DNA of 64,000 bases from contig NZ_JARZFX010000014.1 of assembly GCF_036026595.1 (NCBI RefSeq), positions 1-64,000 on the forward strand, in the 5' to 3' direction. The stretch is from Virgibacillus_P tibetensis (GTDB taxonomy: Bacteria; Bacillota; Bacilli; Bacillales; Amphibacillaceae). Under the pieces are notes generated by a model. That model was given only the letters and a program-made list of their open reading frames with translations. It searched no databases and was not told where the DNA came from. Every line of letters starts with the position of its first letter. Position 1 is the first letter of the stretch. Positions 42,067 through 50,688 of this stretch are shown piece by piece. Position numbers and translations under genes: made by a program.

Positions 42067-42828
42067 ATGGCAATAGAAAGTTTTAGACGAAGAGAGCAAA
42101 AGTATTTGATTACCCGGGAGCAGTATGTTGAATTAGTTAACCGAATCAATCCTGAAATGCGGCCCGATCGATTTGGAGATGATGGCAGGTATACGGTCAC
42201 TAGCTTATATTTTGAAAGCAGAGATCACAAAATCTACTTTGAGACAAAAAATAAGCTGAAATATCGGCAAAAGCTTCGTTTACGGGTATACAACAATACT
42301 GGTTTAAATGGTACTGCCTTTTTCGAAGTAAAGCAAAAGCACAAAAAATTAGTAAACAAGCGCAGAATGCTTCTCCCTTTATCTGAGGCGTATCGGTATT
42401 TAGCTGATAAATCTGATACCTCACTTGAAGATTTTGAAACATCCAATACACAGGTCCTGCGTGAAATTGATTATTTCCGTCAATTTTATAATTTATATCC
42501 TGAAATGGTTGTCAGTTATGACCGCCATGCCCTTCACTGTATCAGTGACCCTGATTTACGGATCACATTTGACTTAAACTTACGTTGCAGGAACGACGAT
42601 CTTCATCTCGAAAACGGATCCAATGGCATACATTTTATTGATAATGATCTAGTTGTGTTGGAAGTAAAAGTAAACGATAGTGTGCCATTATGGTTAACGC
42701 GCATCCTACAAAATCTAAACTGTGAACAAAGAAGCGCTTCTAAATTTTGTACGAGCATGGAGACGCTTAAAAGTGAAAGTCTTCCAAATGGAGTTTATAA
42801 AGAAAATGTAGTAGCAGGAGGAATATAA
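42067..42828 (+). CDS. VTC-domain polyphosphate polymerase-like protein
   Basis: A 253-residue soluble protein with the VTC/CYTH-type tunnel fold. Basic and acidic residues typical of the family are visible: RREQKYLI near the N-terminus, VTSLYFESRDH near 38, KLKYRQKLRLRVYN near 62, FFEVKQKHKKLVNKRR near 85 and SYDRHAL near 153, then ITFDLNL and VVLEVKV. In yeast Vtc4 this domain makes polyphosphate; bacterial homologues are mostly uncharacterised. It is followed 1 bp later by a DUF4956 membrane protein, a frequent pairing. Confidence 0.85.
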   Translation: MAIESFRRREQKYLITREQYVELVNRINPEMRPDRFGDDGRYTVTSLYFESRDHKIYFETKNKLKYRQKLRLRVYNNTGLNGTAFFEVKQKHKKLVNKRRMLLPLSEAYRYLADKSDTSLEDFETSNTQVLREIDYFRQFYNLYPEMVVSYDRHALHCISDPDLRITFDLNLRCRNDDLHLENGSNGIHFIDNDLVVLEVKVNDSVPLWLTRILQNLNCEQRSASKFCTSMETLKSESLPNGVYKENVVAGGI

Positions 42829-42829
42829 C

Positions 42830-43510
42830 ATGGATATTCTTACTCAATTATTCAGTACAAGTGGAGATTCAGAATCAACTATTATGATGAGTTTATTAGC
42901 TATGGCAGTTGCAGCTGTACTTAGCCTGATTATTACAAAGCTCTACCAGATTACATTTACAGGTGAGCGGTACTCGCAGGCGTTTGTTCATACGATTGTT
43001 ATGATGAGTGTAATCATATCTGTTGTAATGAATGTAGTAAGTGGAAATGCCGGAGTAGCTTTTGGCTTATTTGCCGTCTTTTCTTTGATACGATTCAGAA
43101 GTGCAGTAACGAATGCAAAAGATATTGCATATATCTTTTTTGGTTTATGTGTTGGTATGACTAGCGGTCTCTATCAATTTGATTTAGCTATTGTTCTCAC
43201 CCTTTTCTCAAGCTTATTATTTTATTTGCTTTATAAATTTGAATATGGAAAAGGAAAAGACACGCAGGTTCTAAAAGTTACGGTTCCTGAAAATCTAAAT
43301 CACGAAAATTTACTGGATGACATATTTACTCAGTATACTGTAAGTCATAAGCTTCGTCAGGTTGAAACTACAAATCTGGGGACTATGATTTTATATACCT
43401 TCGCCATACGAAGTAAGAACGCAACAAAAGAAAAGGAATTACTTGACCGGATCCGGGAAAAGAATGCTAATCTAAAAGTATCCTTAACCTATATGGATAA
43501 TGAAAACTAA
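42830..43510 (+). CDS. DUF4956 membrane protein
   Basis: A 226-residue protein with four or five membrane helices in residues 15-140 and a soluble C-terminal domain (about 145-226). The segment NAGVAFGLFAVFSLIRFRSAVTNAKDIAYIFFGLCVGMTSGL is the signature of DUF4956. It follows the VTC-domain gene with a 1-bp gap and has its own GGAGG site. It may anchor a membrane complex for polyphosphate-like polymer synthesis or transport. Confidence 0.85.
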   Translation: MDILTQLFSTSGDSESTIMMSLLAMAVAAVLSLIITKLYQITFTGERYSQAFVHTIVMMSVIISVVMNVVSGNAGVAFGLFAVFSLIRFRSAVTNAKDIAYIFFGLCVGMTSGLYQFDLAIVLTLFSSLLFYLLYKFEYGKGKDTQVLKVTVPENLNHENLLDDIFTQYTVSHKLRQVETTNLGTMILYTFAIRSKNATKEKELLDRIREKNANLKVSLTYMDNEN

Positions 43511-43514
43511 AAAT

Positions 43515-43558
43515 AAGGAGTCTCAATCCATACAGTGGACCGAGACTCCTTCTTTATT
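43515..43558. terminator. terminator between convergent genes
   Basis: AAGGAGTCTC (43515-43524) pairs with GAGACTCCTT (43542-43551); a short T-rich tail follows. Confidence 0.8.
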
Positions 43559-43561
43559 CCC

Positions 43562-45109
43562 TTATTTGTTTACTTTTTTTCTAATCTCTCTCTCCCATAT
43601 AAGTCCTTGCTCTAATGCCATCTTTCTAGCTATTCTCGGAGCATTCCATAATGGCGGCAGCAATAGGAGTGATACAGGAACTGCAGTTATTACGATCGAA
43701 TTCTGAATAGATGTAATACTGTCCTCCCCTATTGTGAGTATCATGATTGTAGTTAGACCAAATATTAGTGCCCAGAAAACGCGTAACCAGCGCTTAGGGT
43801 GATCGTTACCAGTTAATGTAGCTGCTACGGTATAAGACATGGTATCCACGGTCGTTGCCACAAAAATGACGGAAGCAAGCAGGAACCCTAATCCCAGGAT
43901 AACGCCCATTGGTAATTGGTCCGTTATTGCCATTACTGCAGCGGGCATTCCACCCTCATTTAAAGCGTTGGAAATCGAACCAGGGTTTTCTTTTTCAAAA
44001 AACACGCCTGTTCCTCCAACAACGGAAAACCAGAAGTTATTAACTAATGGTGCAACGATTGATACAGCAATAATTAATTCCCGGATTGTTCTTCCTCGGG
44101 AAATTCTGCTGATGAAAACGATTAGCATGGGAGCATATCCGATAAACCATCCCCAGAAGAAAATAGTCCACCAACCCAGCCAATCTCCATCTCCTCGATA
44201 TAAACTCATGGAAAGGAAGTTCTGTAAATGATAGCCAGTTCCACCAACAAATGCATCGATGATAAACAATGTCGGTCCAACGAAAAGTACAATAAGTGCT
44301 AGAAAAATCGTAAAGCCAACATTATACCTGCTTAATGTAAGAATCCCCCTGTCTACACCTGTCGCAGCTGATATTGCAGCGAGCAAGGAAAGTACTGCTA
44401 CAATAAAAATACTTGTTGTTATCGTATTGGGAACATCAAATAAGTGATTAAGACCATAAGCTATTTGCAATCCCAGGAATCCAAGCGGTCCTAAAGTTCC
44501 TGCTACTGTTGCGATAATAGAGAAAATATCAGCAGAAGAACCAAGCACACTTCTATGATAAATCTTTTCTCCGAAGATTGGATATAACAGGCCTCTTGGT
44601 CGCAAAGGAAGTCCTTTACTATAATGTACATACATCATTACAATCGTAGCTAGCGTCCCCAAGATAGCCCACGCAGTGAATCCCCAGTGCATAAAGGATT
44701 GCGCAAATGCTCCCTGAATATTGTTAAACTCTCCACCACCCATTAAAGGAGGAGTATCCATGTAATGATACATTGGTTCAGAAGCTGCCCAAAATACGCC
44801 TCCACTAGCAAGTAATGTTACCAAAATCATGGAAACCCAACGGAAGTTACTATATTTAGGTTTATCCTGATTACCTAACCGTACCTTCCCATATTTCGAA
44901 AATGCCAGCACAAGTCCAATAAAGAAGTTGGCCAATAATAGTACTTGCCAATAGGCACCAAAGAGATCTGCAGAGTAAGTGAAGAGTGTTGAAATTCCAT
45001 TCCCAACCATCTCATTATTTATAAACGACAATACGATGAATACTATTAGAAAGCCACCACTTATTATAAATACAGGCCAATCTAACTTAATCTTTTTTTT
45101 CGATTCCAC
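43562..45109 (-). CDS. BCCT family betaine/choline/carnitine transporter
   Basis: A 515-residue transporter of the BCCT family with 12 predicted helices. The hallmark tryptophan-rich segment WTIFFWGWFIGYAPM lies in helix 8 (near residue 316), followed by the conserved FISRISRGRTIRELI. GGGEFNNIQGAFAQSFMHWGFTAWA near 122 is the helix-2/3 region. It imports compatible solutes such as glycine betaine with sodium or proton, fitting a salt-tolerant lifestyle. GTG is the start (AGGAGG upstream). The C-terminal tail is short. Confidence 0.88.
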   Translation of the reverse strand: MESKKKIKLDWPVFIISGGFLIVFIVLSFINNEMVGNGISTLFTYSADLFGAYWQVLLLANFFIGLVLAFSKYGKVRLGNQDKPKYSNFRWVSMILVTLLASGGVFWAASEPMYHYMDTPPLMGGGEFNNIQGAFAQSFMHWGFTAWAILGTLATIVMMYVHYSKGLPLRPRGLLYPIFGEKIYHRSVLGSSADIFSIIATVAGTLGPLGFLGLQIAYGLNHLFDVPNTITTSIFIVAVLSLLAAISAATGVDRGILTLSRYNVGFTIFLALIVLFVGPTLFIIDAFVGGTGYHLQNFLSMSLYRGDGDWLGWWTIFFWGWFIGYAPMLIVFISRISRGRTIRELIIAVSIVAPLVNNFWFSVVGGTGVFFEKENPGSISNALNEGGMPAAVMAITDQLPMGVILGLGFLLASVIFVATTVDTMSYTVAATLTGNDHPKRWLRVFWALIFGLTTIMILTIGEDSITSIQNSIVITAVPVSLLLLPPLWNAPRIARKMALEQGLIWEREIRKKVNK

Positions 45110-45568
45110 GCTTTTCCTCCTAATTTTGTTAGGAGCAAGTGTCCAAATATATTATTCCATTTGTCATTTAAGACCGTCGGATGGAATATGATTATCGATT
45201 GTTTTATAGTTTATTTTTAATAACCATTGACAATACCCACCAGCTTGCTCAACTTTATAACACAGTTTTTTATTATAGGTATAATTCTGTAATACGTCAA
45301 ATTATCAAAAATTTCTTACCTAGTTTCCAAACTCTTCACTATTAGCGCACGGGATTGAATGATTGTCTTGCCTGGGATAGGCTTTCACGGTTTTACTATG
45401 GCGATCTCTACCTGCCCTGTCATCTTTTGACTACTTAAGCAGAATGCTTGTTTCTTTCCACTTATTATCACCGCACCTATATCAATATATTCATTTGATT
45501 ATAAGCTAAAACAGTTAAAAACTTATAAAAAAAATACGATTAGATTTCCTAATCGTATTTGGATTCAA
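45110..45568. other. intergenic (459 bp), no recognised feature
   Basis: The 5' region of the BCCT gene. A G+C-richer patch at 45345-45440 gives protein-like short translations on the plus strand but no ORF with a start and ribosome site, and no riboswitch class could be matched. It may be a decayed gene fragment or a regulatory RNA. Confidence 0.4.
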
Positions 45569-46387
45569 TTATTCATTAATAATTTCATCGACTGTTGTTT
45601 CTACATCGTACCGGGACATTTTCTCTTGTCCACTTTTCAAAGCATTAAGGGTGCGATGTGCTAATGCTAATGGTATTTTACAAAACAACAGAATATTGCG
45701 TGTCTTGATATCTTTTATGTACTCATCCGCTTTATGCAAATTAGTAGTTGCGTATGCAAACATGTCGTCTCTGTCCCACCCCTCGGGAATAAACCGCACG
45801 CCACGTTCTGCATCTTCGTCTTGGTTACGTAGTATATTTACAGCCTGTAATCCTCTTCCATATGAAATAGCAAGATCACGGTCTGTTTCAGTATTATCAT
45901 GCCATTTCCATATATCTGAAAGCATTAATCCTACTAACCCTGCTACGTAATACGTATAGTCATCGAGATCTTCCTCTGTTTTAACATCCCAGTCTTTCTC
46001 TACCCAATCAGCCATTCCTTCTGCCATGATACTCGTTGATTCTTTAATCTTATCAACAATTTCATCCGGACAAACTGAAATCCAGTCTCCTAAGCGCAAA
46101 GTAACTTCTGGCAATATAGATTTATGGGGTTTTATTAATTGTTGGTATTTTTCATCATCGAATGTGGTTTTCAAGAGAGTACTAGTTGAACGCAATAAAT
46201 ATTGCTTCGTTTCTGAATCCATTTGTTCGTGATCTTCAATTTCATCAATTGCCCGCATACATAAATACGCTGAAGCTACTGTCCTTTTTAATTTTGGCTT
46301 TAATAACGTGATAGGTATGTAAAAAGTTCTGCTCGTGAGCTTTAGCACGCGCATCGCATCTTTTTGTATTGAAGCATCTTTACTCAA
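45569..46387 (-). CDS. squalene/phytoene synthase family protein
   Basis: A 272-residue head-to-head prenyl synthase. The first Asp-rich motif is AIDEIEDHEQ near residue 50 and the second is NILRNQDEDAERG near 175, both needed for Mg-bound diphosphate. The start I choose is the TTG at 46387, 8 nt after AAGGAGG; a TTG at 46405 places the ribosome site inside the gene. No carotenoid or hopanoid genes are adjacent, so the product (squalene, dehydrosqualene or phytoene) cannot be assigned. A TrmB-type regulator follows upstream on the same strand. Confidence 0.82.
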   Translation of the reverse strand: MSKDASIQKDAMRVLKLTSRTFYIPITLLKPKLKRTVASAYLCMRAIDEIEDHEQMDSETKQYLLRSTSTLLKTTFDDEKYQQLIKPHKSILPEVTLRLGDWISVCPDEIVDKIKESTSIMAEGMADWVEKDWDVKTEEDLDDYTYYVAGLVGLMLSDIWKWHDNTETDRDLAISYGRGLQAVNILRNQDEDAERGVRFIPEGWDRDDMFAYATTNLHKADEYIKDIKTRNILLFCKIPLALAHRTLNALKSGQEKMSRYDVETTVDEIINE

Positions 46388-46483
46388 TGAAGATTCCTCC
46401 TTCAAAAATAGTTGAGGCAGTCTAAGTATACCAGTGTTAGACAGCGTCTGCCACTAACCGTATTTCCAGCACGCTTATCATAC

Positions 46484-47242
46484 TTAATATCTCAATTTCA
46501 ATAAGATATCCCGTATATCTTTGTCCTGCATAATTGTATCCTTGTACTTCCTTGTAATTTCAGTTAAGGCGACGTCATGGTAGAAAAATTCAGTAAAAAA
46601 TTTTACAAGTGGACGAGAATGCGTACGAATTGCCTGCCACTCCGAATTCTCGATTCCCGCAAATATCATTTCTGATTCATCCACAATCAGAATTCTGCTT
46701 CTCTCCAGATTAGCGTGCTGTATATCTGGAATTAAGGTCGATACAGTAGGTATTATGGTTTTTAATTCTCCAATAACATGAATGGTAACGTTCAGCCCAG
46801 CTTTGTACTTATCTTCCAATAACGGCAGTAATATGACAATATCATCTGCCCATCCGGATATTGAAACAGATCTTTCTGCTCTTTTCACTAAACGCTTTAC
46901 TAAAGCCTGAATAGATTTATCCTCTTTCAATGTCCAGACCCGGTCATCCATTGGTGTTTCTTTAATTTTTGTATCTTTTAATTTTTGCACATTTTTTTCA
47001 AAATCGGTTTCTAGTTTCTCAATCATTGAGTCTAAAGATAGAGCAGTATACAGTCGTTTCTTTTCCATAGTGGATTCCAGTATTACACCTTTTTCCCCCA
47101 TGCGATGCAGTACTTCATAAACTTTAGATCGCGGCACTCCAGACCGCCTTACAATGGCAGTCGCATCCAAGGGCTGATCTGTAGTAATTAAAGCATGGTA
47201 AACCTGGCTCTCATATTGGGTGAATCCAAATTGCATCAACAT
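46484..47242 (-). CDS. TrmB family transcriptional regulator
   Basis: A 252-residue regulator. Residues 1-70 are a winged helix with the TrmB pattern (LMQFGFTQYESQVYHALI...ATAIVRRSGVPRSKVYEVLHRMGEKGVI). A coiled segment (70-95) leads to a C-terminal sensor domain with PLD-like or sugar-binding features (SISGWADDIVILLPLL, RSRILIVDESEMIFAGIE). The start is ATG 47242 after AAGGAGC. It is divergent from an MFS exporter gene whose promoter carries an 11-bp inverted repeat, so it may control that gene. Confidence 0.85.
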   Translation of the reverse strand: MLMQFGFTQYESQVYHALITTDQPLDATAIVRRSGVPRSKVYEVLHRMGEKGVILESTMEKKRLYTALSLDSMIEKLETDFEKNVQKLKDTKIKETPMDDRVWTLKEDKSIQALVKRLVKRAERSVSISGWADDIVILLPLLEDKYKAGLNVTIHVIGELKTIIPTVSTLIPDIQHANLERSRILIVDESEMIFAGIENSEWQAIRTHSRPLVKFFTEFFYHDVALTEITRKYKDTIMQDKDIRDILLKLRY

Positions 47243-47341
47243 AAGTAGTATAGCTCCTTAAAACGGCATCTTTATAAATAGTATCATAGCATAAAACAGT
47301 CGTTTTGTAGTACACGAAAGTTCATCTTGTTTTTTTAGATA

Positions 47342-47373
47342 AATAAAGTTACTATTATAGTGGTAACTTTATT
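47342..47373. promoter_or_regulatory. operator: 11-bp inverted repeat upstream of the MFS gene
   Basis: AATAAAGTTAC (47342-47352) and GTAACTTTATT (47363-47373) are exact reverse complements separated by 10 bp. The right arm ends 17 bp before the MFS start, so a bound repressor would block transcription. Confidence 0.55.
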
Positions 47374-47390
47374 GAAGGGAAATTAAAATT

Positions 47391-48545
47391 ATGGATAAAC
47401 GTGTATATTTATTAACGATTGTTTCATTTGTTGTTGGGATGGTCGAATTAATTATAGGTGGAATATTAGATTTAGTCGCGGTAGATTTAGGTGTAACCCT
47501 CGGGCAAGCAGGACTATTAATCACTGTATTTTCATTAGTGTTTGCAATAGCAGCTCCCATTCTGTTAGTTGCAACATCAAAAATAGAACGGAAACGATTA
47601 ACGCTATTAGCTTTGAGCGTATTCTTACTAGGTAATCTGATAGCAGTTATCAGCCCTAGCTATGCAATTCTTTTTATTGCCCGTATTATATCTGCGGCAA
47701 GTGGATCGTTGCTGATCGTATTATGTGTAACCATGGCATCCAACATCGTGGATCCGAAATATCGCGGGCGAGCCATTGGCATTGTCTTTATGGGTGTTAG
47801 TGGCTCACTCGTATTAGGTGTTCCAATCGGATTGATGTTAGGAAATGCTTTTGGCTGGAGAGCTCCTTTTCTTATGATCACTGTCCTAACATTATTATCA
47901 ATGATTGGCGTCTATTTCTTTATGAGCAAAATTGCTCCAAGACCTCAAATTTCACTTGGAAAACAGTTAGCAACATTAAAGAACCGCAAAATACTATTTG
48001 CTCAACTAACTACATTTCTGTTTCTGGCAGGACATTTAACGTTGTATGCCTACTTAACACCATTCTTAAAATCTACAATGGGATTAGGTGGAACATGGGT
48101 AAGTATCGTGTACTTGATCTTCGGTGTTGCTGCAGTAATTGGTGGAGGTGTTGGCGGTACATTATCTGACAAATTCGGAACAAGACCAACTATTATTTCT
48201 GTAATTATCGTATTTGGTTTGTCGATTTTTGCCATTCCATACACTACTTTTGCATTCCCGATATTCTTAATCGTTATGATTGTATGGAGTATGATGAGCT
48301 GGGCAATTACTCCGGCAATGCAAAGCTTTTTGATTGAAACATCACCAGAGACCGCTGACACACAGCAAAGCTTAAACAACTCTGCATTGCACTTCGGCAT
48401 CGCATTCGGCTCACTTATAGGCGGAATGGTCATAGAACAAGCATCCATTGAATACAACGCAACCGTTGGCGGAGTATTTGTTATCATCGCCCTGGGAACA
48501 GCAGTATTCGCCATGGCAAAAGCCCACAGCAGAGCAGTCGTATAA
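47391..48545 (+). CDS. MFS transporter (DHA1-type drug/sugar efflux)
   Basis: A 384-residue major facilitator with 12 predicted helices. The N-terminal VSFVVGMVELIIGGILDLVAVDLGVTLGQAGLLITVFSLVFA region and the loop-2/3 motif and DKFGTRPT (near 258) are typical of the DHA1/AraJ-YdhP branch. Substrate unknown. The ribosome site is weak (GAAGGG). The gene is divergent from the TrmB-like regulator and has an operator-like repeat in its promoter. Confidence 0.85.
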   Translation: MDKRVYLLTIVSFVVGMVELIIGGILDLVAVDLGVTLGQAGLLITVFSLVFAIAAPILLVATSKIERKRLTLLALSVFLLGNLIAVISPSYAILFIARIISAASGSLLIVLCVTMASNIVDPKYRGRAIGIVFMGVSGSLVLGVPIGLMLGNAFGWRAPFLMITVLTLLSMIGVYFFMSKIAPRPQISLGKQLATLKNRKILFAQLTTFLFLAGHLTLYAYLTPFLKSTMGLGGTWVSIVYLIFGVAAVIGGGVGGTLSDKFGTRPTIISVIIVFGLSIFAIPYTTFAFPIFLIVMIVWSMMSWAITPAMQSFLIETSPETADTQQSLNNSALHFGIAFGSLIGGMVIEQASIEYNATVGGVFVIIALGTAVFAMAKAHSRAVV

Positions 48546-48597
48546 GTGGTCACTTCCCGCTTTTTGTCGAATCCTGTCGAATAATCGTGCTGTTGCA

Positions 48598-48660
48598 TAT
48601 CAGCGGTTCATAACCATGTATCAGCGTATCGCAATCATATTTCAGCGCTATCCAATAGAC
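48598..48660. repeat. three imperfect 21-bp units in tandem
   Basis: Units TATCAGCGGTTCATAACCAT+G, TATCAGCGTATCGCAATCAT+A and TTTCAGCGCTATCCAATAGA+C begin at 48598, 48619 and 48640. They sit between the MFS gene and its terminator. The same 21-bp period but other words occur at 35336-35398. Confidence 0.55.
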
Positions 48661-48679
48661 ACGAGTGTTCACTCGTGTC
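48658..48679 (+). terminator. hairpin downstream of the MFS gene
   Basis: GACACGAGTG / CACTCGTGTC with a 2-nt loop; followed by a T-rich tail. Confidence 0.7.
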
Positions 48680-48776
48680 TATTTACATTTTCCAATTTAT
48701 AACAGACATATATTCTCCCCTATTATAAAAGGCTATACTATGTAGTTGAAATTATCGGGAAAAAGGAGTGACATAC

Positions 48777-49148
48777 ATGGAGCATAATTCAGAGGAAATG
48801 GAAAATTATTTTGATCAATCTATACTAGATTTTAAAGAAGGTACCAGTTATTTTGAAGAACGCTATCCAAAGTTAACCAAAAGTTTTTTCCAATTTACAG
48901 ATGAATGCTTTGAAAAAGGAGCAATTGACAAAAAAGCGAAGCAATTAATAGCGCTTGGAATAAGTATTTACGCCCAGGATGAGTATTGTATTATATATCA
49001 TACAAAGGGTGCAGTTGAGCACGGAGCATCTGAAGAAGAATTCATGGAAACTATAGGTGTAAGTGCAGCATTAGGTGGTGGCGCTGCTTTTGCTCAAGGC
49101 GTGACACTAGCAATGGATACATTTCACTTTTATAAAACGAAGCAATAA
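48777..49148 (+). CDS. carboxymuconolactone decarboxylase/AhpD-like protein
   Basis: A 123-residue protein of the CMD (AhpD-like) family. The core is FQFTDECFEKGAIDKKAKQLIALGISIYAQDEYCIIYHTKGAVEHGASEEEFMETIGVSAALGGG in shorter segments: the usual CxxCxxxH site reads CIIYH, so only one of the two redox Cys is present. ATG 48777 is 8 nt after AAAGGAG and preferred over the GTG at 48768. It is probably a peroxide-related or hydrolase-like protein; the missing Cys argues against AhpD activity. Confidence 0.8.
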   Translation: MEHNSEEMENYFDQSILDFKEGTSYFEERYPKLTKSFFQFTDECFEKGAIDKKAKQLIALGISIYAQDEYCIIYHTKGAVEHGASEEEFMETIGVSAALGGGAAFAQGVTLAMDTFHFYKTKQ

Positions 49149-49173
49149 CAAATTCCTTAATAGGCAGAACAAA

Positions 49174-49310
49174 AGCGCAAGCGCCCGTTTATCACCGTAT
49201 GCGCTGGACGGAATCGTATGAGATAAAGGAAACACAATGAGTGTAACGAATTGATGGTGACTTATCGTAAGAAGAGACCGGAAGGGTACTAGGTGATGGG
49301 AGCTTGCGCT
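49174..49310. repeat. dispersed-type repeat with terminal inverted repeats
   Basis: The segment begins AGCGCAAGC (49174-49182) and ends GCTTGCGCT (49302-49310), with GCGCTGGACG near both ends. It lacks an ORF and is richer in G+C than its neighbours. Elements that look like this are scattered through many Bacillaceae genomes; only one complete copy is in the window. Confidence 0.5.
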
Positions 49311-49374
49311 GGACGTGGCTGTTTAAGTGTAAGAATTAATTACAGCCAAAAACTTTATACCTTCTTACCTTTTC

Positions 49375-49405
49375 AAAAAGACACGTGTCAACTTGTGTCT
49401 TTTTG
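49375..49405 (+). terminator. hairpin terminator
   Basis: AAAAAGACAC (49375-49384) pairs with GTGTCTTTTT (49395-49404). Confidence 0.75.
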
Positions 49406-49735
49406 ATTACTTCCTTTTTGATGGATTCGGCTGATCTCTCAAAATCAAGTAAGGGGAGGTTGGATCATCAGTTTAACTTCCTTGTCGTTGGAGCTATCGA
49501 CTTCCCATCCGTCGAACTGATTTTTTACTTATTGCTTCTGTCCCTTCTTAAGAAGTTTGATAAGTTCAAATTTCCCAATAGGCTTTTCATATACTTGCTA
49601 GATCTCCCTTACCATTTTTAGTAATATAAACAGGCTCCGAATAATTATTACTGAACCCAAAATTTGAAATTGGTCTGATATTTGGCATAATCATCATTCA
49701 ATTCGATTTTATCATATTATTAGATAGTAAAAGCT
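49406..49735. other. intergenic, possibly decayed sequence
   Basis: No ORF with a start and ribosome site on either strand; some protein-like stretches interrupted by stops. I see no repeat or RNA here. Confidence 0.5.
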
Positions 49736-50283
49736 TTATTCTTCCAACCAACTAATCGAATAATAACTCTCCTCTAAGACATCATGATACCCCCATCCAA
49801 TGCCATCTGATTCAGCAACAACTGCATATAATCGATCTTTGATTTCCTTAAATAATGTTTCGTCTTTTTCACATTCCACTATTACCTTATCGTACATAGA
49901 GTTCATACTGTCATAGAACTTTCCATCTATATCCCCATAAGTATTTGTAAATTCTGTCCCGACTTCTACATAGAATAGCATCAAGTCGACTGTTCTAAAG
50001 TGATCGTTTGATAGCTTCTTAAAATTGGTTATTGCTCCTTTTGCTTTTGCCAAACGCATTTTTCCAAATCCTTTATCGGGGAAGAATTCATCTTTTATTT
50101 CTTTTTGTGCATTTACAAATAAGTCTTGAATGGTTTCCTCACCCAAATATTTTACAGACAAGTAATGATGCACATCGTCATTTAATTTATATAAATCGGT
50201 AATTAAACTGATGAGTGCTTTTTGGTCATAGTCTCTTAGTTGTTTTTTAATTCTGGAATTTTTAGTTTAGTAACCTTTGCCAC
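49736..50283 (-). pseudogene. DUF6155-like gene with a one-base frameshift
   Basis: The intact C-terminal part (146 codons from 50173 to 49736) has the DUF6155 pattern: DLFVNAQKEIKDEFFPDKGFGKMRLAKAK, DLMLFYVEVGTEFTNTYGD and GIGWGYHDVLEESY. The N-terminal part is in another frame: GTG at 50283 (9 nt after AAAGGAG) reads MAKVTKLKIPELK, then an A6 run near 50243 loses one base and the frame continues KQLRDYDQKALISLITDLYKLNDD. The full gene would be 182 residues. The single-base loss may be a mutation or a sequencing error. Confidence 0.6.
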
Positions 50284-50318
50284 TCTCTACAACTCCTTTT
50301 GGAAATACATTAGGTTTA

Positions 50319-50687
50319 TTAAGTTTTACTTTTCGCCCGTACATAGTGAGTAGAATATATTTCTTCCATATAAGGATTGCCAGACTTCGAGAACCGCAAG
50401 ATCTTTTTCGGCCCTTTCCCCCAGGATTTATACGTGGTACTGGATGGTTTAAGATTTTGCTCTTTTGCAAAATCCCTTAAGAACTTCAGGGAGTGATTTA
50501 GTTTTGAAAGGTTCCCAACTGCTACTCTTTCCAGATAGGAGATTCTTTTGAATCGCCAATCCTCTACTTGTTTTGGTGTTAGCCGTTCCATTTTAACCAG
50601 CAGGTCAACTGGGCTGACATATCCCTTCTCTTGTACTAACTCCGATGCATGACGGCGGACTCTTTGTTCAATTTTCTTCTTACTCAA
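50319..50687 (-). CDS. conserved small protein of Bacillaceae, unknown function
   Basis: A 122-residue basic protein. Recognisable from many Bacilli by the segments VEDWRFKRISYLERV (near 42-56), NLSKLNHSL and SWGKGPKKILRFSKSGNPYMEEIYSTHY near the end. The function is unknown; the many Lys/Arg suggest nucleic-acid contact. It lies one base after the UPF0158 gene and 35 bp before the DUF6155-like gene, so the three may form an operon. Confidence 0.7.
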   Translation of the reverse strand: MSKKKIEQRVRRHASELVQEKGYVSPVDLLVKMERLTPKQVEDWRFKRISYLERVAVGNLSKLNHSLKFLRDFAKEQNLKPSSTTYKSWGKGPKKILRFSKSGNPYMEEIYSTHYVRAKSKT

Positions 50688-50688
50688 C

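Noticed and set aside
45345..45440. Possible c-di-AMP (ydaO) or other riboswitch before the BCCT gene
   Set aside because: Considered because such switches control osmolyte transporters, but I could not match the conserved core; left as an unexplained patch.
48050..48598. Open frame of 182 codons antisense to the MFS gene
   Set aside because: It is the mirror of a well-supported membrane protein gene; no ribosome site, and its composition follows from the sense strand.
50267..50480. Short frames overlapping the conserved 122-residue protein end (both strands)
   Set aside because: Overlap with a recognised conserved gene and contain no recognisable sequence of their own; the true upstream start of the DUF6155-like gene at 50283 explains the ribosome site here.
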